Shown: positions 1 to 8,985, counted from the first letter of the stretch. The stretch is DNA of 64,000 bases from HK1 sp965221725 (GCA_965221725.1 OZ244909.1:3348001-3412000), one strand, 5' to 3'. Translations and numbers: made by a program. Notes: generated from the sequence alone by a model not told the origin.

Positions 1-637
1 CGGCCTGCGCGGCGCGGAACACCATGTCCTGCAACCCGATGACGGAAACCAGGGCAGTCGCCTTGGCGAGCACCAGCCAGTTGTTGCCGAAGCTCGGCAG
101 GGCATGACGCACGCTCGCCGGCAGGGTGATGCGGAAGAATGTCTGCGCCGGGGTCATGCCGAAGGCGTGCCCGGCTTCGATCTCGCCTCGCGACACGGCA
201 AGGATCCCGCCCCGGAACGTCTCCGTCATGTACGCCCCGAAGATGAAGCCGATGGAGAACGTACCGGCCGCGAAGGCGCTGATCTCGATGTAGTCCCAGC
301 CGAGCGGCACCCCCAGGCGTTCGCCCAGCTCGGTCAGCTCGGCCCCGCACCAGTTCACGAAGATCTGGCCCCCGAAGAAGAGGATGAACATCAGCACGAT
401 GTCCGGGACCCCGCGCACCACCGTGGTGTACACGGCTGCGGCCCCGCGTGCGAACCGCGAACGGGAGAGCCTGGCCACCGCGCCGAGCAGGCCGAGGACC
501 ACGGCCAGGGCCAGGGAGGCGAGCGCGAGCTTCAGGGTGAGCGCGAAGCCGGCGAGGATGTACGGGTAGAGATAGCCGTCCAGAAGGGCGGGGCGGCCGA
601 GGGTGGCCCTGAGCAGGGCGTCAATCGGTTCGAACAC
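1..637 (-). CDS. Polar amino acid ABC transporter permease (HisQ/ArtQ type), partial
   Basis: Inner-membrane permease of an amino acid uptake system; the C-terminus lies beyond the window edge. The minus-strand translation from GTG at 637 gives alternating hydrophobic segments and the binding-protein-dependent transport signature region near residues 145-185 (an EAGHAFGM stretch followed by LPASVRHALPSFGNN), the conserved EAA loop that contacts the ATPase. The start is a GTG about 55 bases after the stop of the binding-protein gene; no strong Shine-Dalgarno is visible, so the exact start is uncertain. It is the third gene of a minus-strand operon ATPase, binding protein, permease. A second permease (HisM type) would be expected just outside the window. 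Family assignment is firm; the substrate (basic or polar amino acid) is inferred from the neighbouring binding protein. Confidence 0.85.
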   Translation of the reverse strand, partial: MFEPIDALLRATLGRPALLDGYLYPYILAGFALTLKLALASLALAVVLGLLGAVARLSRSRFARGAAAVYTTVVRGVPDIVLMFILFFGGQIFVNWCGAELTELGERLGVPLGWDYIEISAFAAGTFSIGFIFGAYMTETFRGGILAVSRGEIEAGHAFGMTPAQTFFRITLPASVRHALPSFGNNWLVLAKATALVSVIGLQDMVFRAAQA

Positions 638-691
638 GGCGGCGGTGCCCCCGGATTCCGCCGCCGATCGGCGCAATCCGGGGCCGGAGCG

Positions 692-1471
692 TTACTGCGG
701 CAGAGGCTCGCCGTAGACGTTGAAGTTGAAGTACTTGTCGTTGATGGCCTGGTAGACGCCGTTGCGCAGTATCGCGGCGAGCGCCGCGTCGAGCCTGGCG
801 AGCAGTTCCGTGTCATCCCGGCGCACCGCGATGCCGGCGCCTTCGCCGAAGTACTTCACTTCGGTGAAGTCGGGCCCGACGAACTCCCAGTCCTTGCCCT
901 GGTCGGTGCCGAGGAAGCCATCGGCCATCGCCACCGAATCGGCGAGCAGCAGGTCCAGCCGGCCCGCCACCGCGTCCAGATAGGCTTCGTCCTGGGTCGC
1001 GTAACGCTTGATCTCGATGTCGTCCCCGAAGACCTCGGTGATGAAGTTGTCATGGGTGGTGGCGCGCTGCACCCCGACCGTCTTGCCGGCGAGGCCGGCG
1101 GCGTCGATGGTGATGCCGGCGCCCTTCTTCTGCGCGAACTTCGCGGGCGTGTTGTAGTACTTGGCGGTGAACGCCACCTTCTTCTTGCGCTCCTCGGTGA
1201 TCGACATCGAGGCGACGATGGCATCGTACTTGCGGGCGAGGAGGGCGGGGATGATCCCGTCCCAGTCCTGCTGGACCAGCGTGCACTCCGCGCCCATCTC
1301 CGCGCACAGCGCGTTGGCGATGTCGATATCGAAGCCGACGAACGTGCCATCCGCCGACACCGCGCTGAACGGCGGGTAGGCGGCCTCGATGCCGATCTTG
1401 ACCTTGTCCGCGAACGCCGGACCGGCCGCGAGAACCAGGGCGGCGAGCAGGGCGGTAGTGAGTCTTTTCAT
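692..1471 (-). CDS. Periplasmic amino acid-binding protein (SBP family 3)
   Basis: A 259-residue periplasmic solute-binding protein that captures a polar, probably basic, amino acid and delivers it to the adjacent ABC transporter. Residues 1-21 form a Sec signal peptide ending AFA. The family 3 signature GFDIDIANALC lies at residues 46-56, and the ligand-pocket segments (AAYPPFS near 30-36, DGIIPALLARKYDAIVASM in the first third) match ArgT/HisJ-type proteins. Length is typical. The ATG at 1471 is preceded by AAGGAGA with about 9 bases spacing. It lies between the ATPase gene and the permease gene, separated from the former by a 252-base leader with imperfect 24-base repeats. Lysine/arginine/ornithine is the likeliest ligand class, but this is inferred. 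Confidence 0.9.
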   Translation of the reverse strand: MKRLTTALLAALVLAAGPAFADKVKIGIEAAYPPFSAVSADGTFVGFDIDIANALCAEMGAECTLVQQDWDGIIPALLARKYDAIVASMSITEERKKKVAFTAKYYNTPAKFAQKKGAGITIDAAGLAGKTVGVQRATTHDNFITEVFGDDIEIKRYATQDEAYLDAVAGRLDLLLADSVAMADGFLGTDQGKDWEFVGPDFTEVKYFGEGAGIAVRRDDTELLARLDAALAAILRNGVYQAINDKYFNFNVYGEPLPQ

Positions 1472-1509
1472 GGTTGCGAGTCTCCTTCGTGTTGCTGGGG
1501 GGTGGGTGG

Positions 1510-1581
1510 TTGTCCTGCTTCCGAGGTGGGTGATTATTCCATCCGGGGAGTGGGTGACGATCTTTCCCGGAGGGCAGGTGA
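1510..1581. repeat. Imperfect 24-bp tandem repeat in the ABC operon intercistronic region
   Basis: Three consecutive 24-base units (1510-1533, 1534-1557, 1558-1581) each end in a G-rich block GGGTGA or GGTGA. A more diverged fourth unit precedes them (about 1486-1509). They sit in the 252-base gap between the ATPase gene (ending 1724) and the binding-protein start at 1471, so they would be transcribed as a U/C-rich leader of the binding-protein message. Function is not known. Confidence 0.55.
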
Positions 1582-1723
1582 CTGACGAAGTCCCGTCGGG
1601 AGGTCGGCGCTAAAGAATCGGCGAGACTTCGGGCCAGTGGCTCCTCATGGGGGTGGCGAGCATACACCCGAACCGGCCCTTGCCAGTCCTGCCTGGGGAA
1701 TCGATGGCGGTGAAACCAGCGCG

Positions 1724-2500
1724 CTACTTCAGCGTGCCGGCGAGGAACTGCCGGAATCGCTCCGAGGCGGGCTGCTCGAACATCTGCCCGGGCTCGCCCG
1801 TCTCTTCCACCCGCCCTTCGTGCAGGAACGTCACCCGGGTGGAGACCTCGCGCGCGAACCCCATCTCGTGGGTTACCACCAGCATGGTGCGCCCTTCCTC
1901 GGCCAGACCGCGCATGACCCTGAGCACCTCGCCCACGAGCTCCGGGTCGAGGGCCGAGGTCGGTTCGTCGAAGAGCAGCACCGCGGGCTCCATCGCCAGC
2001 GCCCGCGCGATCGCGGCGCGCTGCTGCTGCCCGCCGGAGAGATGGGCGGGGTAGTAGTCCTTGCGGTCGTGCATGCCCACGCGCTCCAGCACGGCTTCTG
2101 CGCGCTCGACCGCCTGCGCCTTCGGCAGCCGCAGCACCTGCCGCGGGGCTTCCACGACGTTCTCCAGCACCGTCATGTGCGACCAGAGATTGAACTGCTG
2201 AAACACCATGCCGAGCTTCGCGCGGATCCGCTCGACCTGCCGGCGGCTCTCGGGCACCGGCGCGCGGCCGGTGGCCCGGCGCATCCGGATCAGTTCCCCC
2301 TGCACGGACACGTCTCCGGCGTCCGGGGTTTCCAGCAGATTGATGCAGCGGAGCAGGGTGCTCTTCCCCGAGCCACTGCTGCCGAGGATCGAGACCACGT
2401 CGTGCTCGTGGGCAGTCATGGAGATGCCCTTGAGCACCTCGAGACCACCGAAGCGCTTGTGGAGATCCTCGACGACGAGCGCTTCGCGCGGCTGGCTCAT
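1724..2500 (-). CDS. Amino acid ABC transporter ATP-binding protein (HisP/GlnQ type)
   Basis: A 258-residue ATPase energising amino acid import at the cytoplasmic face. All nucleotide-binding motifs are visible: Walker A GSSGSGKST at residues 40-48, Q-loop QQFNLW at 101-106, ABC signature LSGGQQQR at 154-161, and Walker B with D-loop VLLFDEPTSALD at 174-185, followed by the switch histidine in VVTHEMGFA. The segment GELIRMRRATGR between Walker A and the Q-loop is typical of the polar amino acid subfamily. Length is standard. It is the first gene of the minus-strand operon, upstream of the binding protein and permease. Substrate specificity cannot be read from the ATPase itself. Confidence 0.92.
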   Translation of the reverse strand: MSQPREALVVEDLHKRFGGLEVLKGISMTAHEHDVVSILGSSGSGKSTLLRCINLLETPDAGDVSVQGELIRMRRATGRAPVPESRRQVERIRAKLGMVFQQFNLWSHMTVLENVVEAPRQVLRLPKAQAVERAEAVLERVGMHDRKDYYPAHLSGGQQQRAAIARALAMEPAVLLFDEPTSALDPELVGEVLRVMRGLAEEGRTMLVVTHEMGFAREVSTRVTFLHEGRVEETGEPGQMFEQPASERFRQFLAGTLK

Positions 2501-2782
2501 GCGGACCGTCTACCCGGTAGGGGCGAGCCATGATACGGCAAGAATCGGTGGTGGCTCCCATCCTGTCTGTCATGCATCCGCGTGCGCGCGGGGGGCAATC
2601 ACCGTCGATCGTGTGTGTCGGGTCAGTCGTTGTCCGTGATGTTCATCGTCACCCGGCTGGTTATGACCTCAGCCCCTCATGCCGGGTCCGTGTTCCTGCT
2701 CCATGGAGGGCGGTGGCGACCCCGGCCCGACGCGGGGCATCGGCCGATCCTGCGGGCGCCCCGAGCCCGGTGAGAAACCGCC

Positions 2783-2871
2783 CCGTGTCCCCGGGAATGT
2801 ATGAGTCTCCCGCGTCCCCGGTCCGTGTCCCCGGGAATGGCCGAATTCCCCGTGTCCCCGTGTCCCCGGGA
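2783..2871. repeat. REP-like cluster of CGTGTCCCCGG repeats
   Basis: The 17-base string CCGTGTCCCCGGGAATG occurs at 2783-2799 and again at 2823-2839, with a third partly collapsed version at 2850-2871. Opposite-orientation relatives (GGGGACACG) occur at about 3345-3354 and 3492-3500. Short GGGGACACG-type intergenic repeats in both orientations recall REP elements associated with RAYT transposases in other proteobacteria. No transposase gene is present in the window, and the assignment is inference. Confidence 0.4.
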
Positions 2872-2958
2872 CGGGGTCGGGTTTCCGGCAGGGCGGTGCG
2901 CAAGTGATTGAGGGTGCTTGAAAAAATGCAGTGCGGGGTGCGGCGGAGAACGGCGTGG

Positions 2959-3533
2959 GAGTCAGGTACTGTGGGTGTGATTGATTCCGACTCGACCCGA
3001 GGCAGGGGGAGACCCACCCACGAGCGGGAGGAAGCATACTGCGTCGGCTGTGTTGGCAAATACCCTTCAGCGACGTGATTGTCTTGTGTACGACATTTTC
3101 GCCGGGGGGATTGAGTGCCGTCCGGTGGGGATTCTCGTTCGGGAGCGCGTGTTCTTTTGTCTGTGTTTCCAATGCGTTGGTGAAGTGTCGGGTGGGGCGC
3201 GAAGAGCCTCTGGGGCCGTGACCGGCGGTCGCGGTGAAGCGTTCGCTCGGAAATCGGGAATGGTCTCGTTCATCCTCTGAATTCGCCCCCGGCGGGGATG
3301 GTGTTCGGGAGTGCTTGGGGTGCGATATTCAACGTTGGGTAACACGGGGGACACGCGGGGATACACATCTGGTGGCTTGATTGTTGTCGGATGAGACGTG
3401 TTCTCATTACTGTTTGCTGGCCTCCAATCCTCTGTTCTCCCTCGCAATGCGTCTCCAGCACATCGCCCCGAACAGGCACCTCCATGCCCCTGGGGACACG
3501 TTTTCCCTCAATCACACCCACAGTACCTGACTC
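2959..3533. repeat. Segment bounded by a 26-bp perfect inverted repeat (possible non-autonomous element)
   Basis: The 26 bases at 2959-2984 (containing GTACTGTGGGTGTGATTG) are the exact reverse complement of 3508-3533. The enclosed 523 bases contain no credible gene. The arrangement would fit a small non-autonomous mobile element or two oppositely oriented copies of a REP-like sequence. No target-site duplication could be recognised. Confidence 0.45.
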
Positions 3534-3810
3534 GATTCGTCGCCGGGGACTGCCTGAACACCGGGCCGTGGAGGCGTCACGCCACGGCTTGAAGAGACCC
3601 CCACCCACGCGCACCAAGGCTTGCACGACCCCACGGTCTCAGCGTGTGGGGGACAAGCCAAGGCCGAGACGCAAGAGCCGATGACGATGCGTCGCGGGGT
3701 GTCATGTTCGAAGGCACGGGGCGGCGGTGTGAGACCGGCCCACCGCATGGCTCTTCAAGGTGGTCGCCGCCGACCGGGCGGTAAATCTTCAAATATCAGG
3801 AGCGCACGCA

Positions 3811-5829
3811 ATGAATGCACGAACCAGCTTGTTCACCAGCCTCGCCATCGCGGCGGGTCTGGGGCTCGCCGGGTGCGGTGGGTCGAGCAACAACAATGAT
3901 GACGCAGGGGACACTCCGCCTAGGTCCTACGATGTCACGCTTGGGGACGGACATGGTCTTGAGGCAGGGACAACTGCTCTGGCGTCGGGTGAGACCACCG
4001 TCGACGGAACGACTCTCACCTGCACCCCTGCCGAGGGCTCTACGGGATGCAGCCTCACCGTGACCAGGGATGACGTGCTTGGCACGCATACCGCTACGGC
4101 TACGGGCGGCATGGTGACGGTCACACCACCCACACCGCCGGAGCCGATGGTGAGCTTGCCCCTCCCGGACGGACACAACGTCCGAGACCGGCTCGATCAG
4201 GACGATGAGAACCAGACGGATCGGTTCCGGGACGGCAAGTACCTCGATATCAGGGCGGGGGGGAACATCAATTACGGCGGCGTGCGGTTCGCGTGCCCGG
4301 CGGGTGGGGATAACTGCCGGGTGACCTTCACGACTGGCCTGAACAACGACAGCGTTGAAGCGACCACGGGCGGCGAAGGAAACGGAACGGCCACGGCGAT
4401 ACTCCTGTCGACCGAAGCGGTCGGAACGGGCGTCGGCCTGGCGACTCTGCGGGAGGAGATTACGAAGGGACCGGCTCCCTCGCCGAGCGCCCTGTCCAAA
4501 CGACTCGGTTATCCAGAAGCGGACACGCAGAGGGATGCCAATACACCTTTCCGCTCAGGGCATATGACGACCCCTGAAAGTACAGGTCATGAGGCGGCAA
4601 CAGCGCCTTCCGGGGATAAGGCGTGGCACGGTGGTCCGTGGAGGGGCGTTTCTTGGGAGCCGACCAGTAGCGAGATATCTGTCCGGTTCGACAATCAGGC
4701 CCCGCTCATGACGTTCGCAGAAAAGTATGGCCTGAATCGTGGCAACGCCAACGACGTGAGCATTACCGAAGGAAGACTGTTCGGCACAGGCATCAGCAAT
4801 GACCCCGTGGCCCAGAGGGTGGATTTCTGGAATCTCTTGAGGGCTACCGAGGACACGGGTAGAGCGGGGGCAGGGCCGGTGTCTATCACGGCTGCTCAGG
4901 GGACAGGCGTTGACGACTACAGAATTCCTGCCACCTTTGACGGCGTGCCTGGCACCCTCATATGCGCCACTGGTTGCGGCACGATTACGAGTGAACGTAT
5001 CACCGAAGGCGGGGCGCAGGTAGGTAAGCTGAGAGGCCCTACTACCGGCGCAGGCGCCGATAGTTGGACGTTCACGGCCACCAGCAGCACGGCTACCGTA
5101 GCTGGCCTTGGCGACAGGGAAGACTACCTGGCGTTCGGCTGGTGGCGGAAGGACGATAGTGCGGGCGGTCGCTTTTCCGATTTCGAGCCGATCTACGGCG
5201 GTCGCATCCCCTTCATGTACGTCGACTCCGGCAATGACAGCCTTGAAGGGAAGGCAACTTACGTTGGAGGCGCGGCAGGGAATTACACGGACTACAGCGG
5301 TCGCGGAGCGCCTGCAACGAATCCCGCCGCGAGCGGTGATGACCCCGCTGACCGACCCGACCGCCACGGCGGATGGTTTGTGGCCGACGCCGAGCTGACG
5401 GCTGAGTTCAACTTCGACGAGGGTCCCGACGATGGCACCGATGCGGGTACTGCAGTCGACAGCATATCGGGGACGATAAAGAACTTCAGGGGTCGGCATG
5501 GGTCCTTGGGAACTTGGCAGGTAAAGTTGGACAGCACTCCTCTAACTGTGAATACCAGTTCAACCACTCCGGTTCCAGTAGAAATCGCTACTCCTGCTAT
5601 GAACACCTCGGGGAATGCAGACGGAGAAAACTGGCAAGGACGTTGGGGCGGCAGCTTCTTCGGTGAGAGTGCCGAAGACCACTCAAGACTGCCGAGCGGT
5701 GTAGCGGGCTGGTTCCATGCGGCTACTGGCACTGAATACCCGAATGCAAGCGGTGGTGTAGAGGTTCGCTACGACGGAGCTGTTGGCGTCGCCGTCCAGG
5801 GCTCTTTCGCCGCACCGCGGAAGCCGTAA
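3811..5829 (+). CDS. Surface lipoprotein with TbpB-like C-terminal region, paralogue 1
   Basis: A predicted 672-residue lipoprotein. The ATG at 3811 is preceded by AGGAGCG with 7 bases spacing and opens a lipoprotein signal with lipobox LAGC (Cys22), followed by an Asn/Asp-rich linker. The first 100 residues (a GHGLEAGTTALASG-type segment, then TATATGGMVTV) are shared with the next gene, showing the two are paralogues. The C-terminal third contains the pattern GKATYVGGAAGNYTDY ... ELTAEFNFDEG ... ISGTIKNF ... GSFFGE ... GVAGWFHA, which resembles the beta-barrel of transferrin-binding protein B-type and Slam-exported surface lipoproteins (PF01298-like). Ligand unknown. An upstream in-frame start at 3760 is less likely because it would bury the signal peptide. 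Confidence 0.7.
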   Translation: MNARTSLFTSLAIAAGLGLAGCGGSSNNNDDAGDTPPRSYDVTLGDGHGLEAGTTALASGETTVDGTTLTCTPAEGSTGCSLTVTRDDVLGTHTATATGGMVTVTPPTPPEPMVSLPLPDGHNVRDRLDQDDENQTDRFRDGKYLDIRAGGNINYGGVRFACPAGGDNCRVTFTTGLNNDSVEATTGGEGNGTATAILLSTEAVGTGVGLATLREEITKGPAPSPSALSKRLGYPEADTQRDANTPFRSGHMTTPESTGHEAATAPSGDKAWHGGPWRGVSWEPTSSEISVRFDNQAPLMTFAEKYGLNRGNANDVSITEGRLFGTGISNDPVAQRVDFWNLLRATEDTGRAGAGPVSITAAQGTGVDDYRIPATFDGVPGTLICATGCGTITSERITEGGAQVGKLRGPTTGAGADSWTFTATSSTATVAGLGDREDYLAFGWWRKDDSAGGRFSDFEPIYGGRIPFMYVDSGNDSLEGKATYVGGAAGNYTDYSGRGAPATNPAASGDDPADRPDRHGGWFVADAELTAEFNFDEGPDDGTDAGTAVDSISGTIKNFRGRHGSLGTWQVKLDSTPLTVNTSSTTPVPVEIATPAMNTSGNADGENWQGRWGGSFFGESAEDHSRLPSGVAGWFHAATGTEYPNASGGVEVRYDGAVGVAVQGSFAAPRKP

Positions 5830-5971
5830 GGCATCACCACAGCCATCGGGCGCTCTACGCCGGAGCGCCCTATCTACGGGGAAACAAGTCGCTGTGTCGC
5901 TGCACCCGCTACGGCACCGCGACCCCTTCACCTTCACAGGACCCATGACGCATCCCGAGGGAGACGGACAC

Positions 5972-8098
5972 ATGAAGCACGCTCACATTGGCTTGGTGGC
6001 TCTCGCGGCGGTGTTGGTCGCGGGGTGCGGAGGGGGGTCGAACAACAAGACGAATGGCGAGGAAGGGGCAGATGCACCCAAGCCTTTCGACGTAGTGTTG
6101 CCGCTCGGCCATGGTCTCTCGGGCGCAGGGGAGATCGAGATTGAAGCAGGCGAGTCCAAGACGACCGGCAGCGGTGCGGTGCTCTCATGCCCCGCCAGTG
6201 CGGGCGATGATGGATGCGTAGTGACCGTGAAAGTCGCTGACGCCGCGCTCGGCACCTTTACAGCGACGTCTACCGGCGGGCTGGTAACGGTAGCGATACC
6301 GAAAGATCCAGAGGTCGAGCGCCTGGAGAGGGAGCGCGATACCGCTATCAGTGAGAGGGATACAGCCCGTTCAGAGCGGGATTCCGCGAGGTCGGAGCGC
6401 GATACCGCCAGAACGGAGCGGGATACTGCCCGGACGGAGCGCGACGAAGAGACGGAGCGGGCCAATGAAGAGACGGAGCGGGCTGATAAGGCAGAGGATG
6501 AAGCCGAGGGCGCCGGAAACCAGCTTCGGCAGAACAATGCGCGGCGGGTGCTCGCTGGACTCAATCCGGGACGGGCAGCAGCTCCAGTTCCTACCCAAGG
6601 AGGAGGAGAAACCATAGCGGTCACGCCTCGATTCCGGGCGACCGCTTTGGTGACCCCGAGTCCTGCACTTTCAACGCCAACGACAACGCCTGGCAGTAAT
6701 GGGAAATGGTTCAGAACATCGATTTCAGATAGCGATTTCGCGACCACCGATAGGCTCGATGTATACTCCGATGTCGAGGCCCCTAAGGGAATTTCGTTCA
6801 GGGAGAGCGACTACAACGACGGTGTAGCAGCTAGTGCAATCATCAATACTGATGCGCTAGGCGTTGCTGCACTCTATAACCCAAGCGATAGTTCTCCTAC
6901 AGCAGTTATCGACAGTACAGATAAGGTAGTCGGCTCAGTCCTGATCTCTGCTGGTACTGCTCAGCACACACGGGTATCCGGCGTTGACGCTTCCGTATTT
7001 CCGAAATCAACAGATGCTGAGAAAACGTTCGCAGTAGTCGATCGAGGCTTCTACACCAAGACAGCGATCGATGCGGGGAAAAAATGGTATGAACTCGAAA
7101 ACGACAACGATCCTGGTACCGATCCACTTACGGTAACTGGTACTCCCGGCTGCCCATGCAAAAGTACTGGATATCCTGTAACTCCCACAAACGCTTCAGA
7201 TCCGGAAACGTTCCGAGACGACAAGCGTTATCCTCTCCGCTGGACCTATGAGACACCTGGGAGCATTGCGGGCGCCCGCGGAACGTTCACTTGCGCATCT
7301 GGCTCAGGGAACGGTCCGGCGAAACCGGCGGATCCTAATATATGCGGCGTAACTAACCAGAATAACCACTTTTCATTCAACGGACCGTGGGTATTCACCC
7401 CTGACAGCGGTGCGCAAATCCAACTCGATGACGCCGAGTACATGTATTTCGGTTGGTGGGCGCGTCAGTTGAACCCGAACAACAGTGCCGGGACGTGGAC
7501 ATTCCACACCTTCCACGGACCGGCGACAGGCGGCAATCGCTCGACTGAGGCTGAGATTGCGCGGCTGAGTGGTCCTGCAACCTACAAGGGCGTCGCTGCG
7601 GGATACTATTCTTTCTTCCAGCCCCTTGACTCAAGTTCAGACTATGGCGAATTCACCGCTACTGCGACCCTCAGAGCGAACTTCACAGAGACCGGAGGTT
7701 CACTTGGCGGCGATGAAACCGTCTCCGGAACTATCGACAACTTCCGGACGATTAATGGTAATCGCGAGGGGAGGCCGGATTGGATTGTGACGCTCAAGCA
7801 GACAACCATTACGGGGAGCCGTGTTGGCACTGTCGGCGGCGGTGCGGGAGGCGCAGGAGTTGAGGCTTTGCGGGCCGGAGCCCCTGTGTCTTGGAAGATT
7901 GAGGGTGAAGCGGTTTCTGCCCCGGACGCCGGGGAATGGGAGGCTGCATTCTATTCCAACCTACCGGCTGCCAAGCGGGGAGGAACTGGTGCAGTGAATC
8001 AGGAAGACGCTACACCCGCTGGAATCGCCGGCACATTCGAGGCCGAGTACCACAACGTCGGGAAGATGGTCGGAGCCTTCGGCGCGCACAAGGAGTAG
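5972..8098 (+). CDS. Surface lipoprotein with heptad coiled coil and TbpB-like C-terminal region, paralogue 2
   Basis: A predicted 708-residue lipoprotein. The ATG at 5972 follows GAGGGAGA with about 7 bases spacing; an ATG at 5945 would add nine residues before the signal and is less likely. The lipobox is VAGC with Cys19. Residues about 30-105 are homologous to the preceding gene. Residues about 112-185 are a charged coiled coil made of a 7-residue unit ERDTARS/T repeated with little variation, encoded by a 21-bp tandem repeat. The C-terminal part (ATYKGVAAGYYS, then ATLRANFTETGG, then VSGTIDNF, then GIAGTFEAEYHN) has the strand pattern of TbpB/Slam-dependent lipoprotein barrels. The coiled coil may act as a stalk. 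Substrate unknown. Confidence 0.7.
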   Translation: MKHAHIGLVALAAVLVAGCGGGSNNKTNGEEGADAPKPFDVVLPLGHGLSGAGEIEIEAGESKTTGSGAVLSCPASAGDDGCVVTVKVADAALGTFTATSTGGLVTVAIPKDPEVERLERERDTAISERDTARSERDSARSERDTARTERDTARTERDEETERANEETERADKAEDEAEGAGNQLRQNNARRVLAGLNPGRAAAPVPTQGGGETIAVTPRFRATALVTPSPALSTPTTTPGSNGKWFRTSISDSDFATTDRLDVYSDVEAPKGISFRESDYNDGVAASAIINTDALGVAALYNPSDSSPTAVIDSTDKVVGSVLISAGTAQHTRVSGVDASVFPKSTDAEKTFAVVDRGFYTKTAIDAGKKWYELENDNDPGTDPLTVTGTPGCPCKSTGYPVTPTNASDPETFRDDKRYPLRWTYETPGSIAGARGTFTCASGSGNGPAKPADPNICGVTNQNNHFSFNGPWVFTPDSGAQIQLDDAEYMYFGWWARQLNPNNSAGTWTFHTFHGPATGGNRSTEAEIARLSGPATYKGVAAGYYSFFQPLDSSSDYGEFTATATLRANFTETGGSLGGDETVSGTIDNFRTINGNREGRPDWIVTLKQTTITGSRVGTVGGGAGGAGVEALRAGAPVSWKIEGEAVSAPDAGEWEAAFYSNLPAAKRGGTGAVNQEDATPAGIAGTFEAEYHNVGKMVGAFGAHKE

Positions 8099-8134
8099 CC
8101 GGCTCCCCGCGACCGTATCTAGGAGCAATACACG

Positions 8135-8338
8135 ATGGCCACCGAACGCTTCCTGCACATGCGGCTCTCGCGCGAAGACTGCGCGAATCTCGATGCGCTG
8201 GTGGACCGGGTGAACCGGGAAGCACCGGGGAAGGAGCGGCTCGAATGCTGGGTGACGCCGCGGATTCAGACTCAGAGCGACGTGGTGCGGCTCGCGATTG
8301 CGGAGGCGTTGCTCAGGCGCTGCGAGGAGCGCGTGTAG
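8135..8338 (+). CDS. Small ribbon-helix-helix-like protein
   Basis: A 67-residue protein starting at ATG 8135, with AGGAG at 8121-8125 and 9 bases spacing. It lies 36 bases after the second lipoprotein gene, so it is probably co-transcribed. The sequence begins with a short strand (RFLHMRLS), followed by a helix (EDCANLDALVDRVN) and a second helix after a loop (QSDVVRLAIAEALLRR). This is the beta-alpha-alpha order of CopG/Arc/MetJ-type DNA-binding proteins. A regulatory role for the lipoprotein unit is possible but inferred. The loop between the helices is longer than in the smallest family members. Confidence 0.6.
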   Translation: MATERFLHMRLSREDCANLDALVDRVNREAPGKERLECWVTPRIQTQSDVVRLAIAEALLRRCEERV

Positions 8339-8985
8339 GCCGCGCAGAATAGACAGGTTTACGGAGTGGGTGGCGGCGTCGCCTCACGGGGAACCAGATT
8401 CTTTACGAGGGCGCTCCCGGCGTCGTCGCTCTCTCCACCTACAACGGTGCGGAGGAAGTCCGATGGGAGGGGATTTGGAGATACAGCTTTACCAATCGCA
8501 GACGGCGATATGGCCCTTCACTTCGCGGATTGAAGGTGTCGGCCGCACGGCGACGCTTCGCGCCCCTGTCACGGGAGAGTTCGCAGTTGCAAGGGATGTA
8601 GACAAGGCTTTCGACGGCGACTGACGGGGCGACGCACGAATACCGAACCGGGAGCGGTGTCGGCGTTTCGCGGGGATGTCTCAGGTGATCCCCTCGGGAC
8701 GACTCCGACCGACATCGCTCCCCCCTTCTCTCGCCGCTTCGGCGGCCTCGGACCTCATGGGAGAGGCGTCATCATGGCCGACACCCGGTGGTGATTGCAC
8801 CGCCATGCAGGAGCGACCGCCGGTTGCCCCTGCGGGCCGGCGTCGTGATGACTGACACCTGGTGGTGATTGCACCGGCCCCGGCGTGTCTCCCATCACGC
8901 CGGGGCCACCTCTCGGCGAATCCGGTATCGAGCCAGGCTCACCGAGCCCGATGAATCGGCCGCAGGCCGGCTGGCGCAATCTCGC
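8339..8985. other. Intergenic region between convergent genes, with direct repeats and a hairpin
   Basis: No intact gene is visible. A short reading frame near 8395-8490 looks protein-like (ILYEGAPGVVALSTYNGAEE) but soon decays, so it may be a remnant; its family is not recognised. Two 35-base direct repeats (8768-8802 and 8842-8876, 30 of 35 identical) precede a strong hairpin at 8876-8907. Confidence 0.4.
8876..8907. terminator. 12-bp GC-rich hairpin between convergent transcription units
   Basis: GGCCCCGGCGTG at 8876-8887 pairs perfectly with CACGCCGGGGCC at 8896-8907 around an 8-base loop. It lies between the plus-strand lipoprotein unit and the minus-strand Uma2 genes, where a bidirectional terminator would be expected. 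No T-run follows on either side, so it could equally be a REP-type hairpin. Confidence 0.4.

Larger units (their letters stand above)
2501..3810. other. Gene-free stretch of about 1.3 kb between the ABC operon and the lipoprotein genes
   Basis: No open reading frame here has a convincing start, ribosome site and protein-like composition. The region holds a cluster of short repeats built on CGTGTCCCCGGGAATG (2783-2871) and a 26-bp perfect inverted repeat (2959-2984 with 3508-3533). It lies between divergently oriented units, so it must contain the promoters of both the ABC operon and the first lipoprotein gene, but no clear sigma-70 boxes were identified. Confidence 0.5.
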
